A stretch of 64,000 nucleotides of DNA from assembly GCF_003121925.1 (NCBI RefSeq), contig NZ_QEWR01000004.1, positions 186,001 to 250,000 on the forward strand, written 5' to 3'. Under the pieces are notes generated by a model. It was not told where the DNA came from and searched no databases. It was given only the letters and a program-made list of their open reading frames with translations. This DNA is from Ignatzschineria indica. GTDB lineage: Bacteria > Pseudomonadota > Gammaproteobacteria > Cardiobacteriales > Wohlfahrtiimonadaceae. Every line of letters begins with the position of its first letter. Positions within the stretch are counted from its first letter, which is position 1. Position numbers and translations under genes: made by a program. This document shows positions 61,877 to 64,000 of this stretch, piece after piece.

Positions 61877-62330
61877 AAGGTTTTTGGAGCGGCGGGAGCC
61901 GACTATTTCATTCTTTTAACCGATGCATGCCCGCCATTCGGCATCTTCGATGCCGAGAGTTATTGCGATGGAATGTGATAGTTTCCGGTGATAGATGATC
62001 GCCTCGTGCCGGCGCGCGATTTCTGGAAGAACGCGATAGTAAGAACCGGCACCGTTCAGCCTTTTTCATTTCAAAATAACTGATGATAGAAGATCATCAC
62101 TTGCCGGCATATGATTTCTGGAAGTATGCAGGGGTAATCTCCGGCAACTCATCAGCTCTCTTTGTATAATCAATTGCTCTTAAGAGAATTTGTGGAGCGG
62201 CGGGGCCGACCATCTCAATCTTTTTACGATTGCATGCCTGCCGTTTGGCATCTTCGGTGCCAACTGCCGGCGCGTAGTTTCTGGAAGAACGTGATAGTAA
62301 GATCCGGCAATTCATCAGCTTCTGTTTGGG
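61877..62330. repeat. Hairpin repeat array R5
   Basis: Two A units (61886 and near 62193), two B hairpins (61998-62060 and near 62267) and one C hairpin (62101-62148). In the last A unit GGGAGCC is shortened to GGGCC, and its tail is GGCATCTTCGGTGCC, still pairable by one G-T. Confidence 0.88.
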
Positions 62331-62419
62331 ATTGGATCTATAAGATCCCTTCTTGAATGCCCCTAGTTCGACATTAAATATTGTTGATAGAAGTGGTCAT
62401 TGGGCGACAAATTTTGGGC

Positions 62420-62502
62420 AAAAAAAAGCCGAGCTCTTAAAGACTCGGCAAAATAACCACCAAAGGAGGATATGGAGGAGAACGTCTGATTGCTCAAACG
62501 TC
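62420..62502 (-). ncRNA. Candidate small RNA with two anti-Shine-Dalgarno stretches
   Basis: Read on the minus strand: a 5' hairpin (ACGTTTGA-GCAA-TCAGACGT, GNRA-type loop), a single-stranded part with TCTCCTCC and CCTCCTT, then TTATTTT and a terminator stem GCCGAG/CTCGGC followed by eight T. CCTCCTT is exactly the 16S anti-Shine-Dalgarno word. This plan (hairpin, pyrimidine-rich seed, U-rich Hfq site, terminator) is that of Hfq-type regulatory RNAs that block ribosome sites. Size about 80 nt. Targets unknown. It lies between array R5 and the terminator of fabI. Start estimated from the promoter. Confidence 0.6.
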
Positions 62503-62508
62503 ACGCAT

Positions 62509-62537
62509 ATAGTAGTGCTTTTTTTATGGGTTGTCAA
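62509..62537 (-). promoter_or_regulatory. Sigma-70-type promoter for the candidate small RNA
   Basis: Minus strand: TTGACA (plus positions 62532-62537), a spacer of exactly 17 bases, then TACTAT (62509-62514). The -35 box is perfect; the -10 box matches TATAAT at four positions. Confidence 0.65.
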
Positions 62538-62695
62538 ATAATATCTTAAGCAAAAGATAAAAAATTTAGAAATATTTTCAAATTAGCGGTTTTTGTGAAA
62601 AAAGTAGCCATTTTTGCGGGAATATCGATGTAAAAAGCGATAAGTGAGCAGAAGTAGGAAGAGAAAACGTTTTCAAAGAGAGATCTTGAGATATG

Positions 62696-62743
62696 AAAAA
62701 AGGCTCTAATTGATTAATATTTAATCATTATTAGAGCCTTTTA
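62696..62743. terminator. Bidirectional terminator downstream of fabI
   Basis: AGGCTCTAAT pairs with ATTAGAGCCT; the inner TGATTAA and TTAATCA also pair. Flanking A and T runs of 4-6 bases on both sides make it work in either direction; it ends fabI on the minus strand. Confidence 0.88.
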
Positions 62744-62799
62744 GATTGAGTGCGTTGATCAATCAGTCAACCCATCAGCCAACCAATCAATCGGGAAAA

Positions 62800-63579
62800 T
62801 TACATGCCGGCAATAACGGTATTGAATCCGCCATCCACAAAAGTGATCTCGCCTGTTACACCTGATGCAAGATCAGAAGAGAGGAATGCGGCAACATTAC
62901 CCACTTCTTCAATAGTGACACAGCGACCGATCGGCGCGGCTGCTTCAAATGCCGTTAACATGCTCTTAAAGTCCGCAATCCCTGATGCTGCTAAAGTACG
63001 GATCGGACCTGCGGAGATTCCATTAACACGAATACCATCTCTACCAAGCGCTGCTGCCATATAGCGAACATTGGCTTCAAGTGATGCTTTGGCTAAGCCC
63101 ATTACATTATAGTTTTGAACCGTACGCTCACTTGCAAGATAGGTTAATGTTAAGAGTGATGCATTTTTACGAAGGTAAGGACGTGCAGCTTTTGCTAATG
63201 CGGCAAAACTATAAGAGGAGATATCATGAGCAATTTGGAAGTTCTCTCTTGTTACGGTATCGAGGTAGTTACCATCGAGTGCTTCTCTTGGTGCAAAGCC
63301 GACAGAGTGGATCACAATATCAAAGCCATCACTCCAAACATTGTTGAGTGAAGTCATTAATGCTTCAATTTCACTATCACTTGCCACATCACATGGGAAG
63401 ACGATTTCTGAGTCGAGTTCTGCCGCCATCTTTCTAACGCGATCTTCTAAACGCTCACCATGAAAGCTAAATGCAAGCTCAGCACCTTGCTCACGCATCG
63501 CTTTGGCAATTCCCCAAGCGATTGAACGATTAGAGGCGAGACCGACGATTAATGCACGTTTACCTTTTAAAAAACCCAT
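62800..63579 (-). CDS. fabI: Enoyl-[acyl-carrier-protein] reductase (NADH), FabI type
   Basis: 259 residues. NAD-binding [16 protein letters not shown] at the N-terminus and the Tyr-x6-Tyr/Lys site [21 protein letters not shown] (given as [18 protein letters not shown]) are the FabI signature; [12 protein letters not shown] is the substrate loop. It reduces enoyl-ACP, the last step of fatty acid elongation, and is the triclosan target in relatives. An AAAGGATTT ribosome site precedes the ATG. Confidence 0.97.
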   Translation of the reverse strand: MGFLKGKRALIVGLASNRSIAWGIAKAMREQGAELAFSFHGERLEDRVRKMAAELDSEIVFPCDVASDSEIEALMTSLNNVWSDGFDIVIHSVGFAPREALDGNYLDTVTRENFQIAHDISSYSFAALAKAARPYLRKNASLLTLTYLASERTVQNYNVMGLAKASLEANVRYMAAALGRDGIRVNGISAGPIRTLAASGIADFKSMLTAFEAAAPIGRCVTIEEVGNVAAFLSSDLASGVTGEITFVDGGFNTVIAGM

Positions 63580-63929
63580 ATTAAATCCTTTCTGCTTCTG
63601 TTTGATTATTGTTGCTGATCGATAGCGTATCGAAGCGCATCAAAGAATCAAAACGATATAAAAATAGTATGAAAATAGTATAAAACACCATAAAAAAGCG
63701 TGTAAAGATCTGCCATTTTGCGACAGATTAAATAGCACCATATTACCACGAATTTTTATTGGGGCATTGCGCTATTTCTCCCAAATTCTAGGAAGAATCA
63801 CTACGATTATTACATTTAAGAGCGCTTTACCCTCAATAGTTAGGGCGCTATGAGTGTGATTTATCCATATTTTAGTATTGAGTATTTAGTATTAGTTTAT
63901 TTTTTGGGAGAAGGTTAGGGGGCGGATCG
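63580..63929. other. Divergent fabI-comM intergenic region
   Basis: About 350 bases that must hold both promoters. It includes AAAATAGTAT-type short repeats near 63660-63690, a bulged hairpin (AGCGC, CCCT with AGGG, CGCT) at 63821-63850, and TTTAGTATTGAG-like repeats near 63870-63895. No gene is seen. Confidence 0.5.
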
Positions 63930-64000
63930 ATGGTTTCAGTAATCTATACGAGAGCCTTGAGTGCGCTGCATGCGCCGGAGGTACGTGTTGAGGTTCATAT
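63930..64000 (+). CDS. comM: ComM/YifB-type Mg-chelatase-like AAA+ protein, N-terminal fragment (runs off the right edge)
   Basis: The first 23 codons, MVSVIYTRALSALHAPEVRV and on to EVH, match the start of ComM (typical: AxVYSRALxGxxAPxVxVEVH). ComM is a hexameric helicase that helps branch migration during natural transformation. A GGGGGCGG stretch upstream provides the ribosome site. Only the N-terminus is present, so completeness is unknown. Confidence 0.8.
   Translation, partial: MVSVIYTRALSALHAPEVRVEVH

Noticed and set aside
62472-62489. Plus-strand micro-ORF (Met-Glu-Glu-Asn-Val) after AAAGGAGG
   Set aside because: It is the complement of the anti-SD part of the candidate sRNA; no plus-strand promoter was seen, and the terminator U tract and promoter are both on the minus strand.

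Overview
The window looks like a chromosomal segment of a moderately low-GC gammaproteobacterium. Evidence is the gene set and order: gmhB-glyS, coaD-queG, uvrC, ubiH/ubiI-type pair with zapA, rpmF-plsX-fabH-fabD, priA, fabI, comM. Small genome style, gene neighbourhoods and codon use suggest the Ignatzschineria/Wohlfahrtiimonas group, but that placement is inference. No rRNA or tRNA gene was seen.

Layout. 1-3.0 kb: housekeeping genes on the minus strand (acyltransferase-like fragment, gmhB, glyS). 3.2-12.7 kb: an AT-rich accessory block with a frameshifted PD-(D/E)XK gene, a sulfatase-fold phosphoethanolamine-transferase-like protein, several glycosyltransferases (GT9, GT2, DXD type, GT4, GtrB-like), a decayed second GT9 gene and a detached copy of the queG 3' end at its right edge; probably lipopolysaccharide or surface glycan assembly. 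12.9-14.5 kb: coaD-queG. 15.0-28.8 kb: a self-contained CoA-dependent catabolic island: MBL-fold hydrolase, MFS transporter, acyl-CoA dehydrogenase, enoyl-CoA hydratase, 3-hydroxyacyl-CoA dehydrogenase, thiolase, class III CoA-transferase, its own EtfAB and ETF-quinone oxidoreductase, and an IclR-type regulator. Four copies of one 15-bp palindrome lie in its two divergent promoter regions. The order fits activation and beta-oxidation of a carboxylate or short dicarboxylate taken up by the MFS carrier, with electrons passed to quinone.

28.9-47.9 kb: Wzz-like protein, methyltransferase-like protein, A-type Fe-S carrier, an asparagine-synthetase-like protein whose glutaminase site has lost key residues, an ACT protein, uvrC, a MATE pump, tsaE, apbC/mrp, dcd, map, two ubiquinone-type hydroxylases, zapB-like, zapA, HIT, YihY and YcgN-family genes. 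49.5-63.6 kb: moaC, yceD, rpmF, plsX, fabH, a RelE-type toxin-antitoxin pair, fabD, yciB, bolA, a parvulin, sohB, priA and fabI; comM starts at the right edge.

Two repeat phenomena run through the core part. First, a family of GC-rich hairpin repeats fills intergenic gaps (33.6-34.1, 48.0-49.4, 53.1-53.9, 60.8-61.5, 61.9-62.3 kb); stem changes are compensated between copies. Second, degenerate tandem repeats, mostly of 12 bp, lie just upstream of, or just inside, several start codons (map, uvrC, ubiH and others). A compact candidate small RNA with two anti-Shine-Dalgarno stretches, a strong promoter and a terminator lies at 62.42-62.54 kb on the minus strand.
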